Assembly: GCA_910585785.1 (NCBI GenBank)
Contig: CAJUEV010000002.1
Span: forward strand, 115,236 to 179,235
Source: an uncultured Christensenella sp.
GTDB taxonomy: Bacteria > Bacillota > Clostridia > Christensenellales > Borkfalkiaceae
DNA length: 64,000 nucleotides
Direction: 5' to 3'
The notes under the pieces are model-generated. The model worked only from the letters and a program-made list of their open reading frames with translations. It was not told the origin of the DNA and made no database searches. Of the stretch, positions 6,392 to 13,738 are shown piece by piece (positions within the stretch are counted from its first letter, which is position 1; every line of letters starts with the position of its first letter). A program made the position numbers and the translations under genes.

Positions 6392-8008
6392 TCAATAAGC
6401 GTCCGGCAGGTCGTTTAAAAACAAAACCGTGTCCCCCGCCGCAATATAGCCTTTAAGCGCCTCTTGCGCGGCGTCAAGCGTGGGCTTCAACAGTAGTTTT
6501 TCGGCGTCGCCGCCCGCTTCGATATAGCCTTGTTTTACCGGCAAAACCAGCGTTTCTCCCACCAGAATAACCAAATCCAGCCCCGCAAGCCTTGCGCCAA
6601 GCAGTTTGTTTTCGCTTTCTTCAAGCACGCCCAACTCCACAATGCCGGGCGTAACCACAATTTTTCGCCCTTCAAAAGTTTGCAAAACTTCCAAAGCCGC
6701 AGCCGCACCCTTCACGTTTGAATTGTAGCCGTCGTCCAGAATGTTTACTCCGCCCGACTTTATAAGCTGCAACCTGTGCTCTACAAAATCAAGTTTTTCC
6801 ACGGCGCGGACAATTTCTTCCGCGCTCATTCCGAGTTTATGCGCCAACGCCGCGGCAAGCGCTATATTTTCGGCGTTGTGCCTGCCCAGAAGTCTGGTTT
6901 TCAGCGTAACTTTTTCCCCGTCCAAATCCACCGCAAACACGCACCCCGCAGGCGAGCACTCAGCTTCCGTTATCTCGCCGCAACGCGACTTTTTGCAGGA
7001 ATACCCGTCGAAAAGAGAATAGCAATCCGCGGCTATAACCGCCTCGTTTTTGGTATAGGCAAGTATTTCCGCTTTGGCTTTGACTATGTTTTCAATCGAG
7101 CCGAAACTTTCAAGATGCTGCGGACATATGCCCGTAATAACCGAATAGTCGGGGGGACAAATTTCGCAAAGTTCGGCGATGTCGCCAATATTGCGCGCGC
7201 CCATTTCCGCTATAAAAATATCGTAATCCGACAGATTGTTGCCGTTTATGGACAGCGCAAGCCCCATAGGCGTGTTGTGCGAACGCGGCGTTGCCAGCAC
7301 GCGGAATTTTTCCTTTAAAATTGCCGCAAGCACGTTTTTTGCGCTGGTCTTGCCGTAACTGCCCGTTATGCCTATAACGGTTATTTTGGAAGCGCTCAAC
7401 TTCGCCCGCGCTTTTTTAACAAAACTTTTATTGTGCGGAACTTCGTAAATTTTGGAAACAATGTTTGCCAGCAGCACAAAGGGTATGCACAAAAGCGGAA
7501 TTATCGCCAACGGACAATACCGTAGTTTATCGAAAATCTGCGCGCCCCAATAGTCGGGATATCTAAGCGAATATACGTAATCTGCGTAATTAAGCAACGT
7601 CGTAGCAAAATAAACGACAATAAGCACAATAACCGCAAGCACGCCGTAAAGACGTTTAAATCTGGGCGTTGCGGCAACGGGCACGCGCAGCGCCACCCGA
7701 TTATCCGCCCAAATATACAGCGAAAACATAACCGCGTAAATAGCGGCGCCTATCACCGCTGCCCATTCGCCCGCAAACGAAAAGCAAAGCGCTATTACCG
7801 AATATGCAAAGGCGCAAAGCAACGCAAGCAGCACGTGCCGCGTAAATATAAGATTGTTTTTTTTGTTAGCCCACTTCAAAAAACGTTTTCCACCGTAGCC
7901 GCAGGACTGCAAAACGCCCAAAAGTTTATAGCAGCAGCCGCAAAGCAGCGCCGAATAAACGACAGCCGTAAAAACGCTTTCTAAAATTTTGGCTACGGAA
8001 ACAAACAT
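6392..8008 (-). CDS. MurF-like Mur ligase with membrane N-terminal region
   Basis: 538 residues. The first 200 hold about five membrane segments (about 8-30, 56-75, 78-98, 120-140 and 167-187) in place of the usual soluble N-terminal UDP-sugar-binding domain. From about residue 205 the Mur-ligase ATPase core follows, with the P-loop GITGSYGKTS (about 213-222), then HNTPMGLALS, EMGARNIGDI and the C-terminal domain pattern ILDDGYNSN. MurF adds D-Ala-D-Ala to the UDP-MurNAc-tripeptide, and the ddl gene just downstream supports that role. The amidotransferase partner MurT is unlikely, since no zinc-ribbon cysteines are seen. The exact substrate of such a membrane-tethered form is uncertain. Confidence 0.7.
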   Translation of the reverse strand: MFVSVAKILESVFTAVVYSALLCGCCYKLLGVLQSCGYGGKRFLKWANKKNNLIFTRHVLLALLCAFAYSVIALCFSFAGEWAAVIGAAIYAVMFSLYIWADNRVALRVPVAATPRFKRLYGVLAVIVLIVVYFATTLLNYADYVYSLRYPDYWGAQIFDKLRYCPLAIIPLLCIPFVLLANIVSKIYEVPHNKSFVKKARAKLSASKITVIGITGSYGKTSAKNVLAAILKEKFRVLATPRSHNTPMGLALSINGNNLSDYDIFIAEMGARNIGDIAELCEICPPDYSVITGICPQHLESFGSIENIVKAKAEILAYTKNEAVIAADCYSLFDGYSCKKSRCGEITEAECSPAGCVFAVDLDGEKVTLKTRLLGRHNAENIALAAALAHKLGMSAEEIVRAVEKLDFVEHRLQLIKSGGVNILDDGYNSNVKGAAAALEVLQTFEGRKIVVTPGIVELGVLEESENKLLGARLAGLDLVILVGETLVLPVKQGYIEAGGDAEKLLLKPTLDAAQEALKGYIAAGDTVLFLNDLPDAY

Positions 8009-8011
8009 ACC

Positions 8012-8755
8012 TCAATTCTCCGTTAAAAACTTTAACACAATATCGTTAAATTGTTCGGGCTTTTCCGAAAAACAGAAATGCCCGCCGTTTTCTATAATTT
8101 CAAGACGGCTTCCCGCAATAAGCGAGTGAAAGGTTGCGCCCTCCTCGTCGGGCGGAGTAACCGTATCGTTTGCGCCGTACACAAGCAACGTCGCGTTTGT
8201 AATTTTCGCCGCGCAGGCGCTTAAATCTTCGTTGACTATTTTTTTATAACTTTCTTTCATCACGGGTGAAAGTTTTTTATATTCTTCCGAGCCGAAGTGC
8301 CTTTCCGCAAATTTTGGAAACAGTTTTTTCAACCTGCGGTAAGCCTTTACCCGCCGCATATACTGCGCCGAACGCGGTTTAACCAGTCCCGCGCCGCCCG
8401 TAATTACAAGTTTATCCGCTATATCCGCGTTTTCGCAAAGCAGTTTAAAAGCGACTCTCGCGCCGAAAGAATGGGCTATAATACGGGGGCAATTCAATTT
8501 AGCCGCATAAATAAACTTTTTAAGCCACGCGGCGTAGTCGCCGACAGCCCACGGCTCGCCCGAGCCTTCGCTGCAACCGAAGCAGGGAAAGTCCACCGCC
8601 GTCACGCAAAAAAACTTGCTTAAAAATTCCGTCTGAAAATAAAAACTTTCCTTACAGCTGCCGTAACCGTGCAGCAAAAGCAAATCTTTGCCGGCGCCTT
8701 TTCTTTGGTAAGAAACAAACCTGCCGTCTACTAAAATTTTACAACTCCCCCGCAA
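8012..8755 (-). CDS. Alpha/beta hydrolase
   Basis: This 247-residue protein has the alpha/beta hydrolase fold signature: an oxyanion segment LLLHGYGSCKESF near residue 30, the nucleophile elbow AHSFGA (serine of GxSxG-type S-x-G), an acid in YGANDTVTPP and the catalytic histidine in NGGHFCF near the C-terminus. No signal peptide is seen, so it is cytoplasmic. It lies three bases upstream of the MurF-like gene and 12 bases downstream of rimI, so it is co-transcribed. The most likely start is TTG (8755), since no ATG lies before the conserved region. The substrate cannot be told from sequence. Confidence 0.75.
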   Translation of the reverse strand: MRGSCKILVDGRFVSYQRKGAGKDLLLLHGYGSCKESFYFQTEFLSKFFCVTAVDFPCFGCSEGSGEPWAVGDYAAWLKKFIYAAKLNCPRIIAHSFGARVAFKLLCENADIADKLVITGGAGLVKPRSAQYMRRVKAYRRLKKLFPKFAERHFGSEEYKKLSPVMKESYKKIVNEDLSACAAKITNATLLVYGANDTVTPPDEEGATFHSLIAGSRLEIIENGGHFCFSEKPEQFNDIVLKFLTEN

Positions 8756-8767
8756 CCCCGACGCAAA

Positions 8768-9202
8768 TTAAAGTTCTTTCGCCATTACAAGGCAATCTTC
8801 TCCGTCGGAGTAATATCTGGTGCGCGCGTAAACGCCCTTAAACCCGCTTTTAAGGTAAAGTCCCATAGCGGCGGAATTTGAAACGCGCACTTCCAAAAAC
8901 ACTTTTCTTACGCCGCGTGCCCGCGCCGTTTTAAGCAGTTCTTCAATAATCGCAGTGCCCGCGCCGCAGCAACGGAACGGCTCGGCAACGGCAACGTTTT
9001 CAATGTCCGCGCTGTCCGCGGCAACGGTTATTCCGCCGTAACCTATTATATCCCCGCCGTCCTCGGCAACCACGCCCGTAAAACTGTCGCTTTCAAAACT
9101 TGAAGCCAGCATTTTAAAATTCCACGGTTCAAGCGGAAAGCACTCCTTTTCCATTTGCGAAATTTTTAAAATATCTTCATATTTCCAATTTCTTAGCTGC
9201 AT
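8768..9202 (-). CDS. rimI: Ribosomal-protein-alanine N-acetyltransferase RimI
   Basis: This 144-residue GNAT protein has the family acetyl-CoA loop (FRCCGAGTAIIEELL) and the RimI-type C-terminal pattern LEVRVSNSAAMGLYLKSGFK...RTRYYSDGEDCLVM. RimI acetylates the N-terminus of ribosomal protein S18 and sometimes other proteins. It overlaps the end of tsaB by 26 bases, the usual gene order in Firmicutes, and has GGAGG nine bases before its ATG. Context and motifs agree. Confidence 0.88.
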   Translation of the reverse strand: MQLRNWKYEDILKISQMEKECFPLEPWNFKMLASSFESDSFTGVVAEDGGDIIGYGGITVAADSADIENVAVAEPFRCCGAGTAIIEELLKTARARGVRKVFLEVRVSNSAAMGLYLKSGFKGVYARTRYYSDGEDCLVMAKEL

Positions 9203-9800
9203 TTCTGTTTTCCTCCGCCTGACTCTTGCGAACGTATAAAGCGCAAATGTCGTTTGACAAAGGCGCTAAACCTGCGCATACTGCGGGACATAAGCAGTTT
9301 TTTACGTCAAGTTTAACGTAGCGTTCAAACGGCAAATCCTCAAATCCGTAAACAGGCATATTTAAAGCGGCAACGCCTTCGCCCGACATATAGCAAGGCT
9401 GCAACGTAATTTTTTTGTCGGCGCCGAATCCGCAAACGTAATAGTTTCCGCGGCCGGCGTCTATCGCAACGCAGAAATTTTCGTCTTTGACATTATATGC
9501 AATCATCTCAAACGAAGTGATAGGCATAAGCGGCTTGCCCGCGCCCAGCGCAAACCCCTTTACGGTTGAAACGCCTATTCTTATGCCCGTAAACGACCCC
9601 GGGCCCACAACCGCCGCAAAAAACGCGCAATCGTTTAAACTCAGTTCCGCCTGCCGCAAAGTTTTTTCTATTTCGTCAATCAAAATTACCGAGTGTTGCA
9701 TAGCGCATTCGGGCAAGTGCCGCACAACGGTTTTTTCGCCCTTCCGCGCCGCAACGGTAAGATAGCGCGACGAAGTGTCTATCGCAAGAAAATCAGCCAT
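9177..9800 (-). CDS. tsaB: tRNA t6A modification subunit TsaB
   Basis: This 207-residue protein belongs to the ASKHA fold. It starts LAIDTSSRYLTVA and carries VGPGSFTGIRIGVSTVKG, the signature of TsaB. TsaB is the non-catalytic scaffold that joins TsaD and TsaE to put threonylcarbamoyl on A37 of ANN-decoding tRNAs. It overlaps tsaE by eight bases upstream and rimI downstream, so translation is probably coupled. The catalytic subunit gene tsaD is not in this window. Confidence 0.9.
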   Translation of the reverse strand: MADFLAIDTSSRYLTVAARKGEKTVVRHLPECAMQHSVILIDEIEKTLRQAELSLNDCAFFAAVVGPGSFTGIRIGVSTVKGFALGAGKPLMPITSFEMIAYNVKDENFCVAIDAGRGNYYVCGFGADKKITLQPCYMSGEGVAALNMPVYGFEDLPFERYVKLDVKNCLCPAVCAGLAPLSNDICALYVRKSQAEENRNAAKKLEI

Positions 9801-10197
9801 AAATAATTTCCCTATTGCTGCCGCCCGTCTTTTTTATTTCAACGGTAATTACGTTTTCGGGCAAAACGTCCGCAATGTTTTCCGCCCACTCCACAAGGCA
9901 AATTCCACCCGCGTAAAAATAATCGCACAGCCCCAGACTTTCGGCTTGTCCTCCGTTTTTAAGGCGGTAGCAATCAAAGTGAAAAAGTTTACCGTCGTAC
10001 TCGTTCATATACGCGTAAGTCGGGCTAAGCACCTCGTCGGCAATTCCCAGCCCCGCGGCAACCCCCTTGCAAAAAACGGTTTTGCCCGCGCCCATTTCTC
10101 CCTTCAAAACTACTACGTCGCCCGATTTTAAAGTTTTTGCAAACTTAACGCCGAAGTCCTTAGTCTTCGACGCATTTTCGGATAAAAATATCGCCAT
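9793..10197 (-). CDS. tsaE: tRNA t6A modification ATPase TsaE
   Basis: This 134-residue protein has the P-loop KGEMGAGKTVFCKG (about 33-46), the motif LSPTYAYMNEY and a Walker-B-like LVEWAENI. TsaE is the ATPase that resets the TsaB-TsaD complex in tRNA t6A synthesis. It is the first gene of the operon tsaE-tsaB-rimI-hydrolase-murF-like-ddl. No Shine-Dalgarno sequence precedes the ATG. A consensus promoter ends only eight bases upstream, so the mRNA is probably leaderless. Confidence 0.92.
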   Translation of the reverse strand: MAIFLSENASKTKDFGVKFAKTLKSGDVVVLKGEMGAGKTVFCKGVAAGLGIADEVLSPTYAYMNEYDGKLFHFDCYRLKNGGQAESLGLCDYFYAGGICLVEWAENIADVLPENVITVEIKKTGGSNREIIYG

Positions 10198-10205
10198 ACG
10201 GAAAT

Positions 10206-10234
10206 ATTATAACCCGCACGGCGACTTTTTGCAA
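10206..10234 (-). promoter_or_regulatory. tsaE promoter (leaderless start)
   Basis: On the minus strand TTGCAA (10229-10234), a 17-base spacer and TATAAT (10206-10211) form a sigma-A-type promoter. Only eight bases separate the -10 from the tsaE ATG, which places the transcription start on or within two bases of the start codon. Confidence 0.7.
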
Positions 10235-10243
10235 TTATTTTTA

Positions 10244-10364
10244 AAATTATTTTGAATTGAGCGCCACGCACTCAACTTTCTCTGCCAAGTATATAGTCTA
10301 CCCTGCAATCGAAAAACTCGGCAAGTTTTATTACGTTTTCCACCGTAGGAACGCGCTTGCCGTT
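10244..10364 (-). repeat. 121-bp direct repeat, copy 1
   Basis: This stretch and 10723-10843 differ at only three positions. Each copy covers the last 31 codons or so of an HTH gene, its stop codon and about 28 bases beyond it. The genes are otherwise divergent, so only the 3' ends have been duplicated or homogenised. Confidence 0.9.
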
Positions 10365-10703
10365 TTTCCAGTCAAAGTATCTGCTTTTTGTTATTCCCGC
10401 GTTTTCATAAATTTCTTTGACGGAGCCGTCAAAATTTTCTTCCAAAACCTTTAACCGCTCGCAAAACGGCGGACAAACTTTAAAAGTTAAATTTTTGCCG
10501 TCTTCTTCGCGTCCAAGCAAAAAATCCGTCGAACGTTTGAAGTAATCCGCAATTTTAATTAAGTTTGAAACCGTAGGCATTGCTTTTTGACTGATATATT
10601 CGGTTACGCAGCTTGCGCTTAACCCAAGACTTGCGGCAAACGTTTTATAGTTTTGCCCGCTTTCAAAAATCAATTCTTCAAGAATAACCGCAAATTTAGA
10701 CAT
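10272..10703 (-). CDS. Double-HTH (XRE-type) regulator, copy 1
   Basis: 143 residues with two Cro/C1-type helix-turn-helix units in one chain. The N-terminal unit has LGLSASCVTEYISQKAMPT and ends ADYFKRSTDFLLG; the C-terminal unit has AGITKSRYFDWKNGKRVPT and ends AEFFDCRVDYILGRES. The start at 10703 is chosen because the first HTH begins there; a longer in-frame extension to 10850 runs through the neighbouring gene's repeat and lacks HTH character. It lies downstream of a paralogue with an almost identical last 29 residues. The regulated genes are unknown. Confidence 0.75.
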   Translation of the reverse strand: MSKFAVILEELIFESGQNYKTFAASLGLSASCVTEYISQKAMPTVSNLIKIADYFKRSTDFLLGREEDGKNLTFKVCPPFCERLKVLEENFDGSVKEIYENAGITKSRYFDWKNGKRVPTVENVIKLAEFFDCRVDYILGRES

Positions 10704-10722
10704 AATATCTCTGCTTATTTGG

Positions 10723-10843
10723 AAATTATTTTGAATTGAGCGCCCCGCCCTCAACTTTCTCTGCCAAGTATATAGTCTACCCTGCAATCGAAAAACTCGG
10801 CAAGCTTTATTACGTTTTCCACCGTAGGAACGCGCTTGCCGTT
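10723..10843 (-). repeat. 121-bp direct repeat, copy 2
   Basis: Second copy of the repeat at 10244-10364, offset by 479 bases. It forms the 3' end of the upstream double-HTH gene and the short region after its stop codon. Confidence 0.9.
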
Positions 10844-11191
10844 GTACCAATCGTCTACGCTTTGCTTTGCAAAATGAATTTGTTTCAAAAATTTATATCT
10901 GGTTAATCCGCGAGAATTAAGTAATTCTTTAAATCTTTCACAAAACGGTTGCGCAACCTTTTTACTTACAAAACCGTTTGCAGTTGTCAACCCCAGAAGA
11001 TAATCTACCGAACATTCAAAATAATCTGCCAAAACTATTATGTTTTCCAAAGACGGCAGACACTCTTTGCGCAAATATTTATAAATTACAGAACGGTCGA
11101 TATTAACCGCCGCCGCCAATAATTCCGCCGTTAAATTTCTGTCAAACATTACGTCCGAAAGGTTTTCACCGAAACTTGTTAAAATATCCAT
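10751..11191 (-). CDS. Double-HTH (XRE-type) regulator, copy 2
   Basis: 146 residues with two Cro/C1-like HTH units: the first around VNIDRSVIYKYLRKECLPS, ending ADYFECSVDYLLG, and the second around IHFAKQSVDDWYNGKRVPT, ending FDCRVDYILGRES. AAGGGCA precedes the ATG at a suitable distance. It is transcribed away from a 69-residue protein gene across an inverted-repeat operator, so it probably regulates itself and that gene. It is a paralogue of the next gene. The N-terminal halves differ much more than the C-terminal ends, which suggests gene conversion or selection on the second HTH. Confidence 0.75.
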   Translation of the reverse strand: MDILTSFGENLSDVMFDRNLTAELLAAAVNIDRSVIYKYLRKECLPSLENIIVLADYFECSVDYLLGLTTANGFVSKKVAQPFCERFKELLNSRGLTRYKFLKQIHFAKQSVDDWYNGKRVPTVENVIKLAEFFDCRVDYILGRES

Positions 11192-11217
11192 AAAAATTGC
11201 CCTTACAAAAATAATTA

Positions 11218-11270
11218 TCCCTTACGTTTGCCTAAAAATACTTGCAATAGGCAAACATTAGGGATAAAAT
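11218..11270. promoter_or_regulatory. Operator-promoter between HTH gene and small gene
   Basis: Two 17-base arms, 11218-11234 and 11248-11264, are inverted copies of TAGGCAAAC.T.AGGGA with 15 of 17 positions matching. The right arm exactly fills the 17-base spacer between TTGCAA (11242-11247) and TAAAAT (11265-11270), a promoter toward the plus-strand small gene. The left arm sits at the mirror position for the HTH gene, followed by TAATTA. A protein bound here would block both promoters. Confidence 0.7.
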
Positions 11271-11319
11271 AAAAATAAGCAAGTTAACGCAAATTTTAAA
11301 ATTTACAGGAGTAACTATT

Positions 11320-11529
11320 ATGAAGGAAAGAAGCAATCACTTATTTATCAAAGAAATGGAGTGCGAAGATAAACTGCAATTTAAGGTAGACGAACTAAGT
11401 TTGTTGCTGGACGTAAAAGTTTTGCTAAAAGACTATTACACGGCGACTTTTACAGAAAGCGAAAACGCTTTGCGCATAAACTTTGACAACGGTCAGACTT
11501 TTGAAATATCGGTAAACGAAGTAAAATAA
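11320..11529 (+). CDS. Small protein next to double-HTH regulators
   Basis: This acidic 69-residue protein has no recognised family, membrane segment or cysteine-rich motif other than a single Cys. The composition (LQFKVDELSLLLDVKVLLKDYY, then a beta-like ATFTESENALRINFDNGQTFEISV) suggests a small alpha/beta fold. It has its own promoter, whose spacer is an operator half-site, and a perfect terminator just downstream, so it is a single-gene unit. A regulated accessory or antitoxin-like role is possible, but nothing in the sequence shows it. Confidence 0.6.
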   Translation: MKERSNHLFIKEMECEDKLQFKVDELSLLLDVKVLLKDYYTATFTESENALRINFDNGQTFEISVNEVK

Positions 11530-11532
11530 AAA

Positions 11533-11565
11533 CCGCCCCTGCGGACTGTTAGTCCGCAGGGGCGG
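11533..11565. terminator. Terminator after the small gene
   Basis: A perfect 15-bp stem (11533-11547 with 11551-11565, loop GTT) lies between the small gene and the convergent ribU gene. Confidence 0.85.
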
Positions 11566-11608
11566 CATTAAACGATTTGTTAAGGAGAAAACTTAAATTC
11601 GCTTAATT

Positions 11609-12373
11609 TTAAAAAACAAAATATCTTAAAAGTGCAAACAGCACAAGCAGAGCGACAATCGCAAGCCCGCTTATAAGCACGCCAAGGTTAATCGCCTTTG
11701 TGCGCGCGCCGCCTTCGTCGTTTTTGGGCGTAAGCTTTTCGTTAAACCTGTTTATAAGGTTGGAAAGTCGCTTGTAAACGGGCAACGTAACCAAAATAGC
11801 GGCAAGGCAACGCATTACGTTAAACGGCAGTACCGAAGCCCACAAATAGAAGTTGTAAAAAGTTTCCTTTGTGCAGGAAGGGAAAAGCGGCGTCATCATA
11901 TTGATAAGCGGCTGCCACTGTCCGTGGAAGAAAAACTGGACGTAAAAAGGCACAAGCGCAAGCCAGTTGAAAATTATTGCAACCGCAACTTCCGCCGCCA
12001 TTCCTGCCGCCATACCTATCAGCGCGCCCTTAAAGGTACGTTTTTTGCTGTAAATCAAGCCCGCGGTGACCGCAAACACGCAAGAGGTAACCAAGTCGGA
12101 AAGTTCGCCGACGAAAACCGTAGACGTGCCCTTTACCACAAGTTTTATAAGAATTTTTACCACCGTAATAATTACGCCGGCTACGGGTCCCACGGTAAAC
12201 GTGCCGATAAGCGCGGGGATGTCGGAAAAGTTAAACTCTAAAAAGCTTGGAAAAGCCGCCGCAATGGGAAAGTTGAAGATGTACAAAATTCCCGCCAAAG
12301 TGGAAAACATTGCGATTACGGCTATGCGCGCGGAACTGAAATAGGTTGCGCGTGCGGGTGAAACACTGTCCAT
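11609..12373 (-). CDS. ribU: Riboflavin ECF transporter S component RibU
   Basis: This 254-residue membrane protein has about six hydrophobic segments. The pattern FPSFLEFNFSDIPALIGTFTVGPVAG followed by KILIKLVVKGTSTVFVGELSD is typical of RibU, the riboflavin-binding subunit of ECF transporters. An FMN riboswitch with its own terminator precedes the gene, which confirms the link to flavin. AAGGAG is eight bases before the ATG. The C-terminal 60 residues add a basic linker and one more membrane segment, slightly longer than typical. The energising EcfA/EcfT subunits are encoded elsewhere. Confidence 0.93.
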   Translation of the reverse strand: MDSVSPARATYFSSARIAVIAMFSTLAGILYIFNFPIAAAFPSFLEFNFSDIPALIGTFTVGPVAGVIITVVKILIKLVVKGTSTVFVGELSDLVTSCVFAVTAGLIYSKKRTFKGALIGMAAGMAAEVAVAIIFNWLALVPFYVQFFFHGQWQPLINMMTPLFPSCTKETFYNFYLWASVLPFNVMRCLAAILVTLPVYKRLSNLINRFNEKLTPKNDEGGARTKAINLGVLISGLAIVALLVLFALLRYFVF

Positions 12374-12425
12374 AAAAAGAACTCCTTAAATAAAAATGAT
12401 ATTTTTAAAGTTGTTCTTTGCATTT

Positions 12426-12454
12426 AAAAACGCTCCGAAAAAAATTCCGGAGCG
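12426..12454 (-). terminator. FMN riboswitch expression-platform terminator
   Basis: On the minus strand the arms CGCTCCG and CGGAGCG (12431-12437 with 12448-12454) are followed by TTTTT (12426-12430). It lies between the FMN aptamer and ribU and is expected to stop transcription when FMN is bound. Confidence 0.85.
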
Positions 12455-12483
12455 AATAAAACGATTGAAAAAACCGCTTTAAA

Positions 12484-12610
12484 TATTCTTTTATCATCCG
12501 GACTGTACCGTCGGTTTCGGAATTTCGCCGAATCGGGAACAAGCGCTTGCGGCGCCCGCTCTTAGTGGACTTTACCACCGGTGGGGAATTGCACCCCGCC
12601 CCAAAGAATA
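12484..12610 (-). promoter_or_regulatory. FMN riboswitch (RFN element)
   Basis: Read on the minus strand, the closing stem TATTCTT/AAGAATA flanks the conserved RFN segments in order: GGGGCGGGGTGCAATTCCC, ACCGGTGGTAAAGTCC, GATTCGGCGAAATTCCG and ACCGACGGTACAGTC, then GGATGA. All match the family consensus. It controls ribU directly downstream. Confidence 0.96.
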
Positions 12611-12671
12611 ACTTTAAATTGTGACTTTATTATATTTTGTAATTTTTTACTTGTCAAGCGTTTGAATAAGC

Positions 12672-12698
12672 AAAAAAAACGCAGGATTAAATCCTGCG
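12672..12698 (-). terminator. Terminator after degV
   Basis: On the minus strand CGCAGGAT and ATCCTGCG (8-bp stem, three-base loop) are followed by eight T. Confidence 0.88.
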
Positions 12699-12723
12699 CA
12701 CCGGCGGCAATACCAACCGTAAC

Positions 12724-13575
12724 TCAATTATAAATAAACAGCACGCCCAGCGTGTTTTTGCCGCAATGGGTGGTTACCACGCAGCCCGCGGTGGTTTCAA
12801 GCACTTCGTCAAAATTAAAAAGTTGTTTTACCTGCGCGCGCACTTTTTCAACGACTTCCGCCTCGCAATAAGAGTGCGTTATAAAGCAACGCGTTTTGTC
12901 GTAATCGTGATAGTCGGCGGCAAGTTCTTCAACGTAATTTTTCAAACAGCGTTCAAGCCCGCCCATATACTTCTTTTTTGCGTACAGCCTGCCGTCCTTC
13001 ATATCGATAAGCGGATGAAGTTTCAACACCTTGGCGCCCATAAGCGCGGCAAGCGAGCATCTGCCGCCTTTATGCAGATAGTCCAGCGCGTCGGGCACGA
13101 ACGAAGTGTTTACTTTATCGCGCAAAGCCGTGGTTATTTTTGCTATATCCTCGGGGGAACGCCCTTCCTTCGCCAAATCGCACGCTTTTAAAACAAGCAG
13201 ACCCTGACCGGTGGAAAGCGCGTGCGAGTCAACCACAAACACCTTGTTTTTAAAACGCTTTTCCTGCGCGGCGCGCACCGCGCTGTCGTGCGAGGAGGAA
13301 GCAAGCGAAGAAATGTTGAAGTGAACCAACGCGTCGCACGTTTGCAACTGCCCCTCGAAAAATTGCACGTATTCCTCGATTGACGGAGCCGAAGTTTTGG
13401 GAAGCGTACCGCTCTTTTGCACATACGCAAAAATATCCTGCGGAACTATGTCCACGCCGTCGCGGTAAATTTTTTCACCCATAACCACGGCAAGGGGCAT
13501 TATGCCCACGCCGTATTTTTGTACGAGTTCGGGGCTTAAATCGCAAGTTGAGTCAGCAGTAATTTTTACATTCAT
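12724..13575 (-). CDS. DegV family fatty-acid-binding protein
   Basis: This 283-residue protein has the DegV hallmarks: N-terminal ITADSTCDLSPEL, a GTLPKTSAPS segment, HFNISSLASSSHDSA (fatty-acid carboxylate site), VVDSHALSTGQGLLVL and YLHKGGRCSLAALMG. DegV (FakB-like) proteins bind a fatty acid and present it to the FakA kinase for phosphorylation and phospholipid synthesis. No fakA is seen here. It appears to be a single-gene unit ending in a clear terminator. Ligand preference cannot be told. Confidence 0.9.
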   Translation of the reverse strand: MNVKITADSTCDLSPELVQKYGVGIMPLAVVMGEKIYRDGVDIVPQDIFAYVQKSGTLPKTSAPSIEEYVQFFEGQLQTCDALVHFNISSLASSSHDSAVRAAQEKRFKNKVFVVDSHALSTGQGLLVLKACDLAKEGRSPEDIAKITTALRDKVNTSFVPDALDYLHKGGRCSLAALMGAKVLKLHPLIDMKDGRLYAKKKYMGGLERCLKNYVEELAADYHDYDKTRCFITHSYCEAEVVEKVRAQVKQLFNFDEVLETTAGCVVTTHCGKNTLGVLFIYN

Positions 13576-13738
13576 TCTATCACCGATATAAAGTATTTAT
13601 GGCTGTTTTATATCTTTGATTATTATACAACAACTTTCCGCTTTTTTCAACAGTTTTAACAAAACTTTAACATTGCAACCGCAATTTAGCGCAAAAGCAA
13701 GGCATATTACGGGGGCAACATAAATTTTTATACTATCG

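Noticed and set aside
10244..10843. CRISPR or insertion-element repeat
   Set aside because: There are only two copies, both forming the 3' ends of paralogous genes, with no spacers, terminal repeats or transposase.
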